Assembly (NCBI GenBank): GCA_024679635.1
Contig: JAIBDA010000083.1
Location: forward strand, 1 to 5,833
Length of the DNA stretch: 5,833 bases
Reading direction: 5' to 3'
From: Amphritea sp.
GTDB lineage: Bacteria; Pseudomonadota; Gammaproteobacteria; Pseudomonadales; Nitrincolaceae
Shown here: positions 5,103 through 5,833 of the stretch, one piece after another
How positions within the stretch are numbered: the first letter of the stretch is position 1
Layout: the number at the start of each line of letters is the position of its first letter
The notes under the pieces: generated by a model
Databases searched by the model: none
Seen by the model: the letters and a program-made list of their open reading frames with translations, nothing else
Told to the model about the DNA's origin: nothing
Translations under genes and position numbers: made by a program

Positions 5103-5561
5103 ATGGCTGATTGGTTTACTACTTTGACCGAATGGCACTGGTTGAGTGTCGGGGTTGTCTTACTTATTCTTGAGGTGTTCGGCGCTTCAGGCTTTCTGAT
5201 TGGGTTAGCTCTGGCCAGTTTTGTATTAGCGGGTCTTACCGCAATGGAACTGGTGACAAACTGGCAGTATCAGCTGCTTTGGTTTGCTCTATTAGGTGTT
5301 GTGTTTACCGTGCTCTACTGGCGTGTGTTCCGCGCATTTAACCGGAATACCGATGAGCCGTTACTCAATGATCGGGGGGCGCAACTGATCGGGCGTAAAT
5401 TTCAGCTGGAGCAGGCGCTGGAAAATGGTCAGGGGCGGGTGCAGGTGGGTGATACGCTTTGGAAAGCTGAAGCTGAAACAGAGCTGGCCGCAGGAACCCG
5501 GGTAGAAGTCTATGCCAGTGAAGGGATGGTGCTTAAGATTCGTCCCCTGCAGGAAAGTTAA
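5103..5561 (+). CDS. ybbJ: NfeD-like membrane protein YbbJ, partner of QmcA
   Basis: This 152-aa protein is a short NfeD-type protein without the protease domain. It has hydrophobic segments at about 13-28, 29-48 and 56-75, then a cytosolic-type OB-fold domain at about 92-148 with the characteristic G-R-V-x-V-G-D-T-L-W-K-A pattern (111-122) and the final G-x-x-L-K-I-R-P strand. Its start is 3 bp after the qmcA stop, so the two are translated from one message and are probably translationally coupled. The ybbK-ybbJ pairing is the standard arrangement for SPFH and NfeD partners, and the OB-fold is thought to support assembly or gating of the stomatin complex. The length is normal and the gene appears intact. 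Confidence 0.93.
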   Translation: MADWFTTLTEWHWLSVGVVLLILEVFGASGFLIGLALASFVLAGLTAMELVTNWQYQLLWFALLGVVFTVLYWRVFRAFNRNTDEPLLNDRGAQLIGRKFQLEQALENGQGRVQVGDTLWKAEAETELAAGTRVEVYASEGMVLKIRPLQES

Positions 5562-5578
5562 AGGCTCTATAAGTTCAT

Positions 5579-5639
5579 AAAGCACAGTCTATACCGAAGT
5601 TCCATCGTGGATAGCGTTGTTCGGAGGCTGTGCTTTTTT
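5579..5639 (+). terminator. Long nested Rho-independent terminator of qmcA-ybbJ
   Basis: AAAGCACAGTCT (5579-5590) pairs with AGGCTGTGCTTT (5625-5636) over 12 bp with one G-U, followed by a run of T to 5639. Inside, CCGAA (5594-5598) pairs with TTCGG (5620-5624), and inside that TCCA-tcg-TGGA (5601-5611) forms a third small stem. Such a structure of about 60 nt is far longer than a usual terminator. It starts 17 bp after the ybbJ stop. It could also yield a stable 3'-end RNA. Confidence 0.8.
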
Positions 5640-5712
5640 ATGTTCATATCAGTGCTTTGTCTTCAGTATCCCTATAAAAACCAGGTGGTTTGCGTTGTTT
5701 TGTCATGCTTAA

Positions 5713-5735
5713 TAGCTACACTAGCTAAGGCTAGC
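5713..5735. promoter_or_regulatory. TAGCTA dyad cluster, possible operator
   Basis: TAGCTA-CAC-TAGCTA (5713-5727) is a perfect dyad made of two self-complementary hexamers. A GCTAGC palindrome follows at 5730-5735, so TAGC recurs at 9-10 bp steps. An overlapping reading is CTAGC-TAAG-GCTAG (5721-5734). It lies 57-79 bp upstream of the possible gene start at 5792. I find no convincing -35/-10 pair in 5640-5791, where this is the only feature I can point to. Confidence 0.3.
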
Positions 5736-5791
5736 AGTATCAGTGGCTTACCGTGCTCGGTTGAACAGTAAAGAGTGAACTTCAAGATCGC

Positions 5792-5833
5792 ATGCAACCC
5801 TTAGAACCAGATAAAAAAATGAGTCAGTCGCAG
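5792..5833 (+). CDS. Possible 5' end of a gene running off the window
   Basis: An open frame begins at ATG 5792 and reads MQPLEPDKKMSQSQ to the window edge; a second in-frame ATG is at 5819. An in-frame TGA at 5762 limits how far upstream the gene could start. The only ribosome-binding candidate is a weak AAGA (5784-5787) 4 bp before the first ATG, and none precedes the second. With 14 codons, nothing can be said about the product, and it may not be a gene. Confidence 0.3.
   Translation, partial: MQPLEPDKKMSQSQ

Noticed and set aside
5579..5639. Integron attC-like recombination site, suggested by the long nested hairpin
   Set aside because: The RYYYAAC and GTTRRRY core sites are absent, the T-run and position fit a terminator, and there are no cassette-like genes or integrase.
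5640..5771. 43-codon ORF (MFISVLCLQYPYKNQ...) with a hydrophobic, signal-like stretch and four cysteines
   Set aside because: Its ATG begins inside the T-run of the ybbJ terminator and has no ribosome binding site, so translation is very unlikely.

Overview
The window reads as chromosomal DNA of a marine-type gammaproteobacterium. The close match of the stomatin-like protein to enterobacterial QmcA, the bacteriohemerythrin-GGDEF protein and the FNR-type box support this. An Oceanospirillales-like source is my best guess, but no rRNA or other phylogenetic marker is present. I see no transposase, integrase, phage gene, CRISPR array, tRNA or rRNA.

Left part (1-1958). A perfect 21-bp palindrome (84-104) and a two-way terminator (135-159) lie beyond the 3' end of a 62-aa protein of unknown function on the minus strand. 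Next comes a gene-free stretch (364-570) with three successive inverted repeats. It is followed by what looks like a textbook class II FNR promoter (571-612). This drives a 40-aa single-pass membrane protein (649-771) that has its own ribosome binding site and a strong terminator. Converging on that terminator from the other side is a bacteriohemerythrin-diguanylate cyclase (837-1958, minus), a probable O2- or redox-responsive c-di-GMP synthase. All seven di-iron ligands, GGDEF and the inhibitory RxxD site are intact.

Middle (1959-3431). A carboxymuconolactone decarboxylase/AhpD-like protein with a CxxCxxxH centre (minus) is transcribed divergently from a TetR-family repressor (plus). Their 123-bp intergenic region carries three near-identical 16-bp dyads. 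This suggests the repressor controls both genes, and the chemistry of the CMD/AhpD family suggests a small oxidant or electrophile as the signal.

Right part (3432-5833). A probable outer-membrane lipoprotein of unknown function is followed, 52 bp later, by qmcA (SPFH/stomatin-like inner-membrane protein) and, 3 bp further on, its usual partner ybbJ (NfeD). The last two are clearly one operon, which ends in an unusually long nested hairpin terminator. The window closes with a possible start of another gene preceded by a TAGCTA dyad cluster.

Most of the content belongs to known families. The less ordinary items are the anaerobically wired 40-aa membrane protein, the triple operator, the inverted-repeat stack at 464-566, the unknown lipoprotein beside qmcA, and the long structured terminator.
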